16,198 bases of DNA from an uncultured Lachnospiraceae bacterium (lineage in GTDB: Bacteria; Bacillota; Clostridia; Lachnospirales; Lachnospiraceae), in NCBI GenBank assembly GCA_934338765.1, contig CAKRHL010000032.1, positions 1-16,198 on the forward strand, given 5' to 3'. The notes beneath the pieces were generated by a model. The model was given only the letters and a program-made list of their open reading frames with translations, searched no databases and had not been told where the DNA came from. The translations under genes were made by a program, and so were the position numbers. Positions 8,563-16,198 of the stretch are shown here, in pieces (the first letter of the stretch is position 1; every line of letters begins with the position of its first letter).

Positions 8563-8913
8563 TTAGAATAATCCGCCGCCCATGCCGCCAAGGCCTCCTG
8601 TGAGCTGCTGCATCACCTGGGCATTTTCCTCTTCCATCTTACGAAGTGCCTCATTGGTTGCTGCCATGATCAGATCCTCTAAAGTTTCGATATCATCCGG
8701 ATCAACAACTTCCTCAGACAATTTCACCGATACCACTTCTTTTTTTCCTGATACCTTTACGGTTACAACTCCGCCACCGGCAGAAGCCTCAAACTCTTTT
8801 TCCTCCATCTCCTTTGTCTTCTCTTCCATCTGACGCTGCATTCTCTGCGCCTGCTTCATCAGATTATTCATATTTCCCGGCATTCCTCCCGGAAATCCAC
8901 CTCTTTTAGCCAT
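8563..8913 (-). CDS. ybaB: YbaB/EbfC family nucleoid-associated protein
   Basis: Members of this family are small dimeric DNA-binding proteins that coat the nucleoid; the gene nearly always lies between dnaX and recR. The 116-residue protein has a Gly/Met/Pro-rich N-terminus, a charged amphipathic helix ([22 protein letters not shown] core, residues 15-36), and the central strands [21 protein letters not shown]. It also has the motif [22 protein letters not shown] and a Gly/Met-rich tail. The ATG has AGGAAAT upstream. It is 18 bases from the dnaX stop and therefore very likely co-transcribed and possibly translationally coupled with dnaX. Nothing unusual was seen. Confidence 0.96.
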   Translation of the reverse strand: MAKRGGFPGGMPGNMNNLMKQAQRMQRQMEEKTKEMEEKEFEASAGGGVVTVKVSGKKEVVSVKLSEEVVDPDDIETLEDLIMAATNEALRKMEEENAQVMQQLTGGLGGMGGGLF

Positions 8914-8931
8914 CTTTTATTTCCTGCCTTT

Positions 8932-10521
8932 CTATTCATCAATAATTTCTATTCCGTCAAAATGAACAATACTTCCAATATCTTCATATTGCTCCTGTAC
9001 CTTTTCAGAAACGATCCTGATCTGGATCTCTACATTCTTTCCAAGCACATTTTGAATAATGGTTCCCAATTCCTCCAGGCGTTTTCCTTCATCCTGCTGG
9101 AAAATACCACCATCCGTCGGATCCGAAAACTGAAGCACCAAAGCTCCATTTTCTCCCAGAGTACGTTTCGCATTTTTCAATGCGATCTGCTCCACCGGTC
9201 CACACTTACCGTACACCTGCGGCCATATCTTTAACAGCTCCTGTATATCCTCCGGCAGTGCCTTAGGACATATCCTGCCGGTGTCCCCGCTGTCTCCCGT
9301 ACCTGCTGCCGGTGTCTGCGGTATTGCGGCAGCCACCCCCTGTGTACCTGCTGCAACCACTCCGTTTTCCAGTTTTTTTTCAAGATTGTCCAAACGCTGC
9401 AGGATCGAGGTTATATCCTGTTTCTTATCCATCTGCGGCTTGCAGAGCTTGATCAGAGCCACCTCAATAAGGATCCTCTTTTGGACAGCATAGCGGATCT
9501 GATTGGACAGTTCTGATAAAATACGGATATAACGGATCAATATCTCCTGAGACAGCATTTTACTTTCTTCCTGCATCTCTGCCATCTGTTCGCCGGAAAC
9601 ATCCACCAGATCGCTTCCCTGCGCCGAGCTTCCCACCAGAAGAAGATTTCTCATATACCAGACAAATTCGTTAATAAATTGCGTCAGATCCCTGCCGCTT
9701 ACCACCATTTCTTCCACCAGCTCCAGACAGCCAACCGCATCATACGACGCCACATACCGGAACATACGGCTGTACACTGCCGTATCCACAGCCCCCAACA
9801 CTTCCAACGCCTTATCATAGGTTAACGCCTGTCCCAGATAAAACGCAATACACTGATCCAGCAGACTCAGGGCATCTCGCAGGGAGCCATCAGCCGTCTT
9901 GGCAATATATCGCAGAGCCTTGTCCTCTACCTCCAGCTGTTCCTTATCCACCAGCTCTCTCAACCGCGCCTGAATGGTATCTATGGTAATTCTTTTAAAA
10001 TTGTACCTCTGGCATCTGGACAGGATCGTGATCGGAATTTTGTGTACCTCTGTGGTTGCCAGAATAAAAATAACGTATTCCGGCGGTTCCTCCAATGTCT
10101 TCAAAAGTGCATTAAACGCTCCCGTAGAAAGCATATGAACCTCATCAATGATATAAACTTTATAACGCCCCTCCGTGGGAGAATACTGCACCTCATCAAT
10201 GATATCACGGATATTTCCCACACCATTGTTGGAAGCTGCATCGATCTCTATGACATTCATCGAGGTCTGGCTATTGATCTTCTGGCACATCGCACACCGG
10301 TTACACGGGCTTCCATCTATCGGAGACTCACAGTTTACTGCCTTTGCCATGATCTTTGCAACCGATGTCTTACCCGTTCCACGGGTACCGCAAAACAGAT
10401 AGGCATGACCAATGCGGTTCGTCTTTATCTCATTGCGCAGAGTCGTTACGATCTGATCTTGTCCTTTTACCTCATCAAAGCCCGATGGACGGAACTTTCG
10501 ATATAGCGCCGTATATGACAT
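8932..10521 (-). CDS. dnaX: DNA polymerase III subunit tau (and possibly gamma)
   Basis: DnaX is the AAA+ motor of the clamp loader, and tau also ties polymerase to helicase. The 529-residue protein has Walker A GTRGTGKT at residues 45-52, the zinc-binding cysteines 64, 73, 76 and 79, Walker B IIDEVHM at 124-130, sensor 1 LATTE near 154-158 and the SRC arginine-finger motif at 168-170. Domain III ends near residue 380. A Gly/Ala/Pro-rich linker (about 388-415) then leads to a C-terminal tau domain to 529. The ATG has AGGAGA 5 bases upstream. At codons 381-383 the reading frame passes through eight A in the slippery arrangement A_AAA_AAA, exactly at the domain III-linker border. A -1 shift there would give a 419-residue gamma-like product. 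Confidence 0.98.
   Translation of the reverse strand: MSYTALYRKFRPSGFDEVKGQDQIVTTLRNEIKTNRIGHAYLFCGTRGTGKTSVAKIMAKAVNCESPIDGSPCNRCAMCQKINSQTSMNVIEIDAASNNGVGNIRDIIDEVQYSPTEGRYKVYIIDEVHMLSTGAFNALLKTLEEPPEYVIFILATTEVHKIPITILSRCQRYNFKRITIDTIQARLRELVDKEQLEVEDKALRYIAKTADGSLRDALSLLDQCIAFYLGQALTYDKALEVLGAVDTAVYSRMFRYVASYDAVGCLELVEEMVVSGRDLTQFINEFVWYMRNLLLVGSSAQGSDLVDVSGEQMAEMQEESKMLSQEILIRYIRILSELSNQIRYAVQKRILIEVALIKLCKPQMDKKQDITSILQRLDNLEKKLENGVVAAGTQGVAAAIPQTPAAGTGDSGDTGRICPKALPEDIQELLKIWPQVYGKCGPVEQIALKNAKRTLGENGALVLQFSDPTDGGIFQQDEGKRLEELGTIIQNVLGKNVEIQIRIVSEKVQEQYEDIGSIVHFDGIEIIDE
9263..9380 (-). promoter_or_regulatory. Candidate programmed frameshift site in dnaX
   Basis: The minus strand has GAA AAA AAA CTG at 9381-9370, so eight A form an in-frame A_AAA_AAA heptamer. 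After a -1 shift the new frame runs 36 codons (beginning ACT GGA AAA CGG) and stops at TAA 9265-9263. A perfect 6-base hairpin CTGCCG/CGGCAG (9306-9311 and 9327-9332) lies about 40 bases downstream, further than is usual for a stimulator. No strong Shine-Dalgarno-like box was seen just upstream. Whether slippage occurs is inference. Confidence 0.45.
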
Positions 10522-10548
10522 AATTATCTCCTATTCAAAGTTACTATA

Positions 10549-10584
10549 TTGTCCCAGACCCGCAAATTTGGACCAGAGGGACAA
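10549..10584 (-). repeat. Inverted repeat between pfkA and dnaX
   Basis: TTGTCCC (10549-10555) and GGGACAA (10578-10584) are perfect inverted copies. In minus-strand RNA five further pairs (GGUCC with GGGUC, one G-U and one U-G) can form inside, around an A/U-rich loop. It lies between the phosphofructokinase stop and the dnaX ribosome binding site, and no U run follows. The 11-mer ATATTGTCCCA at its left side recurs in the glgP leader at 14297-14307. Confidence 0.5.
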
Positions 10585-10596
10585 ACAATTTTCACA

Positions 10597-11670
10597 TTAG
10601 TCGCCGAAACAAATTCCCATTTCTTTGATCTCCTGAATAATAGAAGCCTTTGGATCTACCATTTTCAGCTTGCCAGCCACCTCAGAAAGCGGCACCGGTA
10701 CAGTCTCTCCATTTACCATACCTACCATATAGCCATACTTCTCTTTTATGATCAGCTGGGCAGCCGCTGCACCAAGACGCGTGGAAAGAACACGGTCATA
10801 AGGACATGGCTCTCCGCCTCGCTGCATATGGCCCGGAACCGTAATACGCACTTCCTGGCCTGTCTTTTCCTGAATCTGTGCACCGATCTCATAAGAGATA
10901 GAAGGATATGCCATTTTCTTTCTCTTTGCCTTAAGCTCCTTCTTGCTGAGTGCTGCGTCCTCCTTGGAAATAGCCCCCTCTGCCACTGCCAGAATAGAGA
11001 AACGCTTACCCTGGGCACTTCTTTTGTCCAGAGCATTTACCACTGAATCGATATCATATGGGATCTCCGGCAGAAGAATGATGTCTGCGCCACCTGCAAT
11101 ACCTGCATGAAGTGTCAGCCAGCCTACCTTGTGTCCCATGACCTCTACGATAAAGACACGTCCGTGGGAAGCCGCCGTAGTATGGATGCAGTCAATGGCA
11201 TTGGTTGCAATATTTACTGCACTCTGGAAACCAAATGTAATATCCGTTCCCCAGATATCGTTGTCAATGGTCTTTGGAAGTGTAACCACATTGCAGCCTT
11301 TCTCACTGAGAAGATTGGCTGTTTTGTGTGTACCGTTTCCTCCCAGGATCACCAGACAGTCAAGCTTCCATTTTTTATAATTGTCCAGCATGGCTTTCAC
11401 CTTATCAAGACCGTTCTCATCCGGCTCTCCCATTTTCTTAAATGGCTGTCTCGACGTTCCAATGATGGTCCCACCCTCTGTTAATATTCCTGAGAAATCC
11501 TTCGGCTCCATCTTACGGCGGTTGCCATAAATGAGTCCCTTATATCCTTCTAAGATACCATAAATCTCCACATCCGGATTTGCCTGATACAATGTCTTGG
11601 CTACACCTCGCATGGTTGCATTCAAACTCTGACAGTCACCGCCACTTGTCAAAAAACCAATTCTTTTCAC
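10597..11670 (-). CDS. pfkA: 6-phosphofructokinase, clostridial type with mixed ATP/PPi determinants
   Basis: It phosphorylates fructose-6-phosphate to fructose-1,6-bisphosphate, the committing step of glycolysis. The GTG at 11670 (MKRIGFLTSGGDCQSLNA) is chosen, with GGAGG five bases upstream; an in-frame TTG four codons earlier overlaps that box. The 357-residue protein has the donor motif TSGGDCQSLNA near residues 8-18, GGNGT at 110-114 and the catalytic PKTIDND at 132-138 with Asp136. Two positions are notable. Gly113 is the residue typical of ATP-dependent enzymes, while Lys133 before TIDND is typical of PPi-dependent and mixed forms. Asn112 replaces the Asp that usually helps bind magnesium, and MGHKVGW has His where many enzymes have Arg. 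It follows glgP and a small membrane protein gene, probably in one transcript. Confidence 0.93.
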   Translation of the reverse strand: MKRIGFLTSGGDCQSLNATMRGVAKTLYQANPDVEIYGILEGYKGLIYGNRRKMEPKDFSGILTEGGTIIGTSRQPFKKMGEPDENGLDKVKAMLDNYKKWKLDCLVILGGNGTHKTANLLSEKGCNVVTLPKTIDNDIWGTDITFGFQSAVNIATNAIDCIHTTAASHGRVFIVEVMGHKVGWLTLHAGIAGGADIILLPEIPYDIDSVVNALDKRSAQGKRFSILAVAEGAISKEDAALSKKELKAKRKKMAYPSISYEIGAQIQEKTGQEVRITVPGHMQRGGEPCPYDRVLSTRLGAAAAQLIIKEKYGYMVGMVNGETVPVPLSEVAGKLKMVDPKASIIQEIKEMGICFGD

Positions 11671-11717
11671 GTTTTCCTCCAATTCTGCGCTCCCATAGCG
11701 CCATCAATGTTTTCACC

Positions 11718-11918
11718 TCAATAACGTTTCTTTTCACACGACGGGTGTGATCTATGGTCAGAGGCTCCTTCTTCTCTTGCCTCTTCCAATTCCTTCTCCC
11801 GCTCCGGCGTATAGCCGTACTTTTTCTGAATGATACTGTTCAGCAGATACCCGCCTGCCAGTACCACCAAAAGCACAACTCCCGCCACTCCCGGAGATAT
11901 GATTGCCGTAAGCATCAT
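11718..11918 (-). CDS. Small single-pass membrane protein between glgP and pfkA
   Basis: I do not recognise this 66-residue protein. Its N-terminal part (about residues 4-29) is a strongly hydrophobic helix rich in Val, Leu and Gly. It is followed by a short polar tail with IQKKYGYTPEREKELEEAREEG, probably helical, and a His/Arg/Cys-containing end. The ATG pair at 11918-11913 has AGGAG about 10 bases upstream. The gene starts 13 bases after the glgP stop and ends 47 bases before pfkA, which suggests co-transcription with both. The distribution of hydrophobic and charged residues makes a real gene likely. Any role in anchoring or regulating the neighbouring enzymes is speculation. A TCACAC/GTGTGA hairpin lies in its last codons. 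Confidence 0.72.
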   Translation of the reverse strand: MMLTAIISPGVAGVVLLVVLAGGYLLNSIIQKKYGYTPEREKELEEAREEGASDHRSHPSCEKKRY

Positions 11919-11931
11919 GTTTTATTTACTC

Positions 11932-14172
11932 CTACAGATGCCAGATATCCTCATTGTACTGCGCGATCGTACGATCGGATGAAAAGAATCCGGCCTTTGC
12001 AATATTGACTATCATTTTCTGTTCCCAGGATTTTTTGTCTGCATAATCTGCAAGCATCTTTTCCTTGACCCGGATGTATTCTTTTACATCAAGCAGGGTC
12101 ATAAACCAGTCCTTTGTCAGAAGCTCCATATACAGACGGATCAGGCTCTTTTTGTTGCCCACTGCAAACATTTCCTTGCTGATAATGAAATCCACAAGCT
12201 TTGCGATCTCCGGATCTGCATCATAAATAGATTCTGCACTGTAATCTGCCTTGGCATAATGCTCAATAACCTCTTCACTGGACTTACCAAAGATATAAAT
12301 ATTGTCATCGCCCACAAACTGGTGGATCTCGACATTGGCTCCATCCTCTGTACCAAGAGTGATCGCACCATTCAGCATAAATTTCATATTACCGGTTCCA
12401 CTTGCCTCCTTGGATGCCAGTGAGATCTGCTCAGAAATATCTGCTGCCGGGATCACCTTCTCCGCGTAAGAGACATTATAATTCTCCAGCATAACAACCT
12501 TGAGGTAAGGACTTACCTCCGGATCGTTATTGATCAGCTCTGACAGGCAGAGGATCAGATGAATAATGTCTTTTGCAATAGTATATGCCGGTGCCGCCTT
12601 TGCTCCAAAAATGACAGTGATCGGAGTCTTTGGCTTGTTGCCTGCCTTGATATCCATATATTTGTGGATCACATACAGTGCATTCATCTGCTGACGCTTG
12701 TACTCATGGAGACGTTTTACCTGTACGTCAAAGACAGAATTTTCATCGACGGTAATGTTCTCCTTTTCCTTGAGATATGCTGCCAGTTCTTTCTTTTTCT
12801 GGCGTTTGATCTCATAAATAGCATCCAGAGCCTTCTGATCATCCTGATACTTTAACAGATCCTCCAGCTTGGATGCATCCTTCTTAAAGCCGGCACCAAT
12901 CTTATCCGTGATATAATCGGTCAACTGGTGGTTGCAGTGAAGCAGCCAGCGGCGGAATGTAATACCGTTTGTCTTATTGTTAAACTTCTGCGGATAGAGA
13001 TCATAGAACGGCTTCAGCTCAGAATTCTTCAGGATCTCCGTGTGCAGATATGCCACACCGTTTACGCTGGTGCTGTAGTGAATGTCAATATGTGCCATAT
13101 GGACGATATTGTTCTCATCAATAATGGCAACTCTCGGATCAGAGTATTTCTCCTTTACCTTGACATCCAGCATCTTAATGATCGGTACAAGCTGTGGCAC
13201 AACCTTTTCCAGATACCACATCGGCCACTTCTCCAGAGCCTCTGCAAGGATGGTATGGTTGGTATAAGCACACATTCTGGATACAATACCAATCGCATCG
13301 TTCATCTCGATTCCACGATTCACTAACAGACGGATCAGCTCCGGAATGACCATAGTCGGATGGGTATCATTGATCTGAACAACGGCGTAATCCGGCAGAT
13401 CATAAAGAGTACTTCCCTTTGCCAGTGCCTCATCAATAATAAGCTGTGCGGCATTGCTGACCATAAAATACTGCTGATAGATACGAAGCAGCTGACCCTG
13501 TACATCACTGTCATCCGGATAAAGAAATAATGTGAGATTCTTTGTGATCTCATCCTTGTTAAACCAGATACTGTCTCCCTGAACAATAGAATCATCCACA
13601 CTGTCCAGATCAAACAGCTTGAGAGTATTTACCTTATTATCATAGCCTGTAACATCAATTTCATACATCACCGACTGAACCGTCTTATTATGGAAAATTA
13701 CAGGATATCCCACATCCGTCCGGCGAAGCCAGCTCTGATCCTGAATCCAAGGATTCGGAGTCTCCTTCTGCATATTCTGCTCAAATACCTGTTTAAATAA
13801 TCCCAGATGGTAGTTCAGCCCCACACCGTCTCCCGGCAGACCCAGTGTTGCAATGGAATCCAGAAAACATGCAGCCAGACGGCCAAGTCCACCGTTACCA
13901 AGAGATGGCTCCGGCTCGATCTCCTCAATATCAACCATGGACTTTCCATGCTTTTTCAGCGCTTCATTGACCTGATCATAAAGACCCAGATTGATCAGAT
14001 TATTGGATAGAAGCTTTCCGATCAGAAACTCCGCTGATATGTAATATACTTTTTTCTTTCCCTCAATCCGTCCCTTCTGGTCAATGGCTCTTTTGGTGAG
14101 ATTCAGCAGATTGTAATAAATCTCCTCATTACTTGCGCCAGCTGCAATACTTTCGATTTCCTGTTCAAACAT
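11932..14172 (-). CDS. glgP: Glycogen/starch/alpha-glucan phosphorylase
   Basis: This PLP enzyme cleaves alpha-1,4-glucan ends with phosphate to give glucose-1-phosphate in the cytosol. The 746-residue protein has the family marks in order: [14 protein letters not shown] near the start, [20 protein letters not shown] (about 88-107), QINDTHP (about 266-272), [21 protein letters not shown] (about 484-495) and the PLP site [14 protein letters not shown] with Lys597. The ATG at 14172 is chosen because AGAGGAT lies just upstream and [23 protein letters not shown] starts family homology. The open frame extends 42 codons upstream, but that stretch is basic and Cys-rich, unlike the family, and overlaps the promoter leader. 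It has its own promoter and about 140 bases of leader, and is followed by a small membrane protein gene and pfkA. Confidence 0.97.
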   Translation of the reverse strand: MFEQEIESIAAGASNEEIYYNLLNLTKRAIDQKGRIEGKKKVYYISAEFLIGKLLSNNLINLGLYDQVNEALKKHGKSMVDIEEIEPEPSLGNGGLGRLAACFLDSIATLGLPGDGVGLNYHLGLFKQVFEQNMQKETPNPWIQDQSWLRRTDVGYPVIFHNKTVQSVMYEIDVTGYDNKVNTLKLFDLDSVDDSIVQGDSIWFNKDEITKNLTLFLYPDDSDVQGQLLRIYQQYFMVSNAAQLIIDEALAKGSTLYDLPDYAVVQINDTHPTMVIPELIRLLVNRGIEMNDAIGIVSRMCAYTNHTILAEALEKWPMWYLEKVVPQLVPIIKMLDVKVKEKYSDPRVAIIDENNIVHMAHIDIHYSTSVNGVAYLHTEILKNSELKPFYDLYPQKFNNKTNGITFRRWLLHCNHQLTDYITDKIGAGFKKDASKLEDLLKYQDDQKALDAIYEIKRQKKKELAAYLKEKENITVDENSVFDVQVKRLHEYKRQQMNALYVIHKYMDIKAGNKPKTPITVIFGAKAAPAYTIAKDIIHLILCLSELINNDPEVSPYLKVVMLENYNVSYAEKVIPAADISEQISLASKEASGTGNMKFMLNGAITLGTEDGANVEIHQFVGDDNIYIFGKSSEEVIEHYAKADYSAESIYDADPEIAKLVDFIISKEMFAVGNKKSLIRLYMELLTKDWFMTLLDVKEYIRVKEKMLADYADKKSWEQKMIVNIAKAGFFSSDRTIAQYNEDIWHL

Positions 14173-14267
14173 AATCCTCTTACATTCCTTTCTCCACCTG
14201 CAAACTCTGTGCCGCAGGCAAAAACTTACCGGCAAAAAACTGCCATGTGCACATTTTCTCTTAACGA
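14173..14267 (-). other. 5' untranslated leader of glgP
   Basis: About 95 bases between the repeat cluster and the glgP start. It holds a perfect 10-base palindrome ATGTGCACAT (14245-14254), a small GGCA/TGCC hairpin with a T-rich loop, and a CCTGC/GCAGG pair close to the ribosome binding site. No known riboswitch was recognised and no open frame with a ribosome binding site is seen. Confidence 0.4.
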
Positions 14268-14328
14268 ACAATATGGTATCCCTATCTGTACAGGCCATAT
14301 TGTCCCACGTACAGATAAGTATACCATA
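14268..14328 (-). repeat. Interleaved inverted repeats at the glgP promoter and leader
   Basis: Three perfect pairs lie within 61 bases. TATGGTAT (14272-14279) pairs with ATACCATA (14321-14328). TATCTGTAC (14283-14291) pairs with GTACAGATA (14309-14317). ACAATATGG (14268-14276) pairs with CCATATTGT (14295-14303). The first two nest into one long stem; the third interleaves with both and so excludes them. RNA started at the promoter lacks the upstream arms and can form only the third hairpin, whereas fucI read-through RNA could form the long stem. An operator at the DNA level is equally possible. No U run follows. Confidence 0.65.
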
Positions 14329-14346
14329 CTTTCATTCTACGGTCAA
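14318..14346 (-). promoter_or_regulatory. Sigma-A promoter of glgP
   Basis: TTGACC (14346-14341), exactly 17 bases, then TATACT (14323-14318) on the minus strand. The -35 box begins 8 bases after the fucI stop. Transcription should start near 14311, about 140 bases before the glgP ATG. Inverted repeats overlap the -10 box and start point. Confidence 0.85.
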
Positions 14347-14354
14347 AATAGAAA

Positions 14355-16148
14355 CTATTTGTAAAGAGGTCCGTATGCGGCACATGCGCGGTAATCCTGT
14401 CCCTCTTTATCCATACCAAACGCATTCCATGCGGATGGACGGAAGATATCCTCCTCCGGTACATTATGCATGCATACAGGGATTCTGAGGATTGATGCCA
14501 GCGTGATCAGATCTGCACCGATATGACCATAGCTGATAGCACCATGGTTGGCACCCCAGTTGTTCATAACATCATATGCAGTCTTGAATGCGCCCTCACC
14601 GGTAACACGAGGAGCGAACCAGGTACAAGGCCATGTATAATCCGTACGCTTCCAGATCTTGTCAGATACCTCATCCGGCAGATTGATGGTATAACCCTCG
14701 CAGATCTGCAGAACCGGTCCCAGTCCCTTGACCAGATTCAGACGGATCATTGTTGCAGGCATTTCTGCTCTGGTAAGATATCTGGAAGAGAATCCACCGC
14801 CACGGAAGTATCCGTTATCGGCAGCACACCACTCGGTTGCCTCCAGGCATGCCTTCTGGTCTGCCTCTGTCATCTCCCAGAATGGCTTGATCACACCGCT
14901 GCCGTTCCCGTCCTTCACCTCTCCGCAGGCATCCAGACAAGCTGCTCCGGAATTGATCAGATGCAGGAAACCGCCAGCCTCCTTTGCAATGCCCTCCAGC
15001 TCATAACCTGTTGCTTTCTTAACGGCATCCGGACTCCAGTATGTACGAACATCTGCAAATATCTGTGCACGGCCGGTCAGAAGCTTCATAAACAACATAC
15101 CAAGACCGTTGAGAGTATCATTCTCAGTTGCCAGAATATACGGCTCTCTTGCGCCATTCCAGTCAAAGGAAGAATTACAGAGTGCCTCTGCGAAATCTCC
15201 GTTCGGATAGAAATCAGTCCACTGTCTCTGACCCTGGAAGCCGGCAGCAATGGCGTTATGTCCAACTGCCTCCTCTTCTCTGCCCTCCGGAAGGTTTTTA
15301 TTTCCGTTCATCAGATCCTTGATGATACACATCATCTTTACAACGAACTCCCAGTCACGCTGCTTCTGCTCGTCGTTTCTCTTTACAAAATCCGGGTTCT
15401 TGTCCCAGCCCTCTTTGCAGTGGGACTCTGTCCATGATAATGCTCTCTCGAACTCCTCATGATCATAGATTCCCTCTGACATACGACGAATGATCTCTAC
15501 CTCATCCACGGACTCTACACGCATACCGAGATATTCCTCAATAAACTCACAGTTTACAATAGATCCTGCAATTCCCATGGTAACTGCACCAATCTGCAGA
15601 TATGATTTTCCACGCATGGTTGCTGCGGCGATCGCTGCGCGTCCAAAACGAAGAAGCTTCTCCTTTACATCCTCCGGTATCTCCTCAGCGTCTGCCTCCT
15701 GAACATCCTTACCGTAAATACCAAATGCAGGGAGTCCCTTCTGTGCATGAGCTGCCAGTACAGCGGCAAGATATACCGCACCCGGTCTCTCTGTACCATT
15801 AAAACCCCATACTGCCTTAATGGTATTTTTATCCATATCCATCGTCTCAGATCCATAACACCAGCAAGGAGTAACTGTCAGTGTAATATCAACACCCTCT
15901 CTGCGGAACTTGTCAGCACAGGCAGCCGCCTCTGCAACACGTCCGATAGTTGTATCTGCGATCACAACCTTTACCGGCTCTCCATTGGAGTAACGCAGAT
16001 TCTCCTCAAAAAGCTTTGCGGCATTTTTTGCCATGCCCATGGTCTGAGCCTCCAGCGACTCACGTACCTTAAGCGGTCCTCTTCGTCCATCTATCGTCGG
16101 ACGAATTCCAATTACAGGATAGTCCCCAATCATTCTGTTTTCTGCCAT
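14355..16148 (-). CDS. fucI: L-fucose isomerase
   Basis: FucI interconverts L-fucose and L-fuculose with a manganese ion, the first step of fucose use; members also act on D-arabinose. The 597-residue protein is full length. The three metal ligands known from the E. coli enzyme are present in conserved context: Glu342 in TENDTLNG, Asp366 in IFADVRTYW and His535 in WGANHG. Other family marks are [15 protein letters not shown] near 115-129, [18 protein letters not shown] and the ending [15 protein letters not shown]. The ATG at 16148 has GGAG 5 bases upstream and GGAAAGGATGG further out. Genes for fuculokinase or aldolase are not in the window. The next gene, glgP, has its own promoter beginning 8 bases after this stop, so fucI is probably the end of its transcript, although no U-rich terminator was seen. 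Confidence 0.97.
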   Translation of the reverse strand: MAENRMIGDYPVIGIRPTIDGRRGPLKVRESLEAQTMGMAKNAAKLFEENLRYSNGEPVKVVIADTTIGRVAEAAACADKFRREGVDITLTVTPCWCYGSETMDMDKNTIKAVWGFNGTERPGAVYLAAVLAAHAQKGLPAFGIYGKDVQEADAEEIPEDVKEKLLRFGRAAIAAATMRGKSYLQIGAVTMGIAGSIVNCEFIEEYLGMRVESVDEVEIIRRMSEGIYDHEEFERALSWTESHCKEGWDKNPDFVKRNDEQKQRDWEFVVKMMCIIKDLMNGNKNLPEGREEEAVGHNAIAAGFQGQRQWTDFYPNGDFAEALCNSSFDWNGAREPYILATENDTLNGLGMLFMKLLTGRAQIFADVRTYWSPDAVKKATGYELEGIAKEAGGFLHLINSGAACLDACGEVKDGNGSGVIKPFWEMTEADQKACLEATEWCAADNGYFRGGGFSSRYLTRAEMPATMIRLNLVKGLGPVLQICEGYTINLPDEVSDKIWKRTDYTWPCTWFAPRVTGEGAFKTAYDVMNNWGANHGAISYGHIGADLITLASILRIPVCMHNVPEEDIFRPSAWNAFGMDKEGQDYRACAAYGPLYK

Positions 16149-16198
16149 TCCATCTCCATCCTTTCCAAAAAAATTATTGATGATATAAATTAACGGCT
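16149..16198 (-). other. Upstream region of fucI (window edge)
   Basis: Fifty bases upstream of fucI that hold its ribosome binding site. A run of seven T on the minus strand (16165-16171, A on the plus strand) lies before GGAAAGGATGG. The promoter, or an upstream operon gene, is outside the window. Confidence 0.3.

Noticed and set aside
10522..10596. Possible small cytoplasmic (SRP) RNA gene upstream of dnaX, as in Bacillus
   Set aside because: The gap is only 75 bases and shows none of the conserved SRP RNA loop sequence.
11687..11701. GCGCT/AGCGC hairpin before pfkA as a terminator
   Set aside because: Five pairs, no U run, and spacing suggests co-transcription of the flanking genes.
14173..14298. 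42-codon N-terminal extension of glgP
   Set aside because: The extension is basic and Cys-rich, unlike the family. It overlaps the leader repeats, and the internal ATG at 14172 has its own ribosome binding site.
14523..15437. 304-codon plus-strand open frame opposite fucI
   Set aside because: Antisense shadow of fucI, rich in Cys, Ser and Leu, without homology marks.

Overview
The window looks like core chromosome from an anaerobic, spore-forming Firmicute, most likely a Lachnospiraceae-type Clostridium relative. The reasons are the str-operon and dnaX-ybaB-recR clusters with Gram-positive-type proteins, a YyaC germination-protease homologue, strong AGGAGG ribosome binding sites with some GTG and TTG starts, consensus sigma-A promoters with 17-bp spacers, and a DUF5711-like protein of the kind common in Lachnospiraceae. 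This assignment is inferred from protein features only. No mobile element, CRISPR array, tRNA or rRNA is visible.

Layout. All genes except yyaC are on the minus strand, so transcription mostly runs from high to low coordinates. Reading in that direction: fucI (L-fucose isomerase, 16148-14355); a promoter region rich in interlocking inverted repeats; then a carbohydrate group of glgP (glycogen phosphorylase), a 66-residue membrane protein and a 6-phosphofructokinase. Next comes the replication and repair group dnaX-ybaB-recR. yyaC lies on the plus strand, overlaps the end of recR tail to tail, and is divergent from a two-gene envelope group: a membrane-anchored LysM protein and a DUF5711-like membrane protein. 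Last is the str cluster rpsL-rpsG-fusA, with tuf under its own promoter at the window edge.

How the genes work together. GlgP releases glucose-1-phosphate from glycogen and the phosphofructokinase commits hexose phosphate to glycolysis; FucI opens the fucose route. DnaX, YbaB and RecR serve the clamp loader, nucleoid and recombinational repair. S12, S7, EF-G and EF-Tu serve translation. The LysM and DUF5711-like proteins are the only uncharacterised envelope pair.

Most of the window is ordinary housekeeping DNA. The points most worth a second look are: an in-frame A_AAA_AAA slippery run in dnaX at the place where other bacteria make the short gamma subunit; a hairpin before rpsL that appears to be at once the terminator of the upstream gene and the str promoter; a structured rpsL-rpsG intercistronic region suited to S7 feedback; interleaved repeats at the glgP promoter; and a degenerate JAMM/MPN-like domain in the LysM protein.
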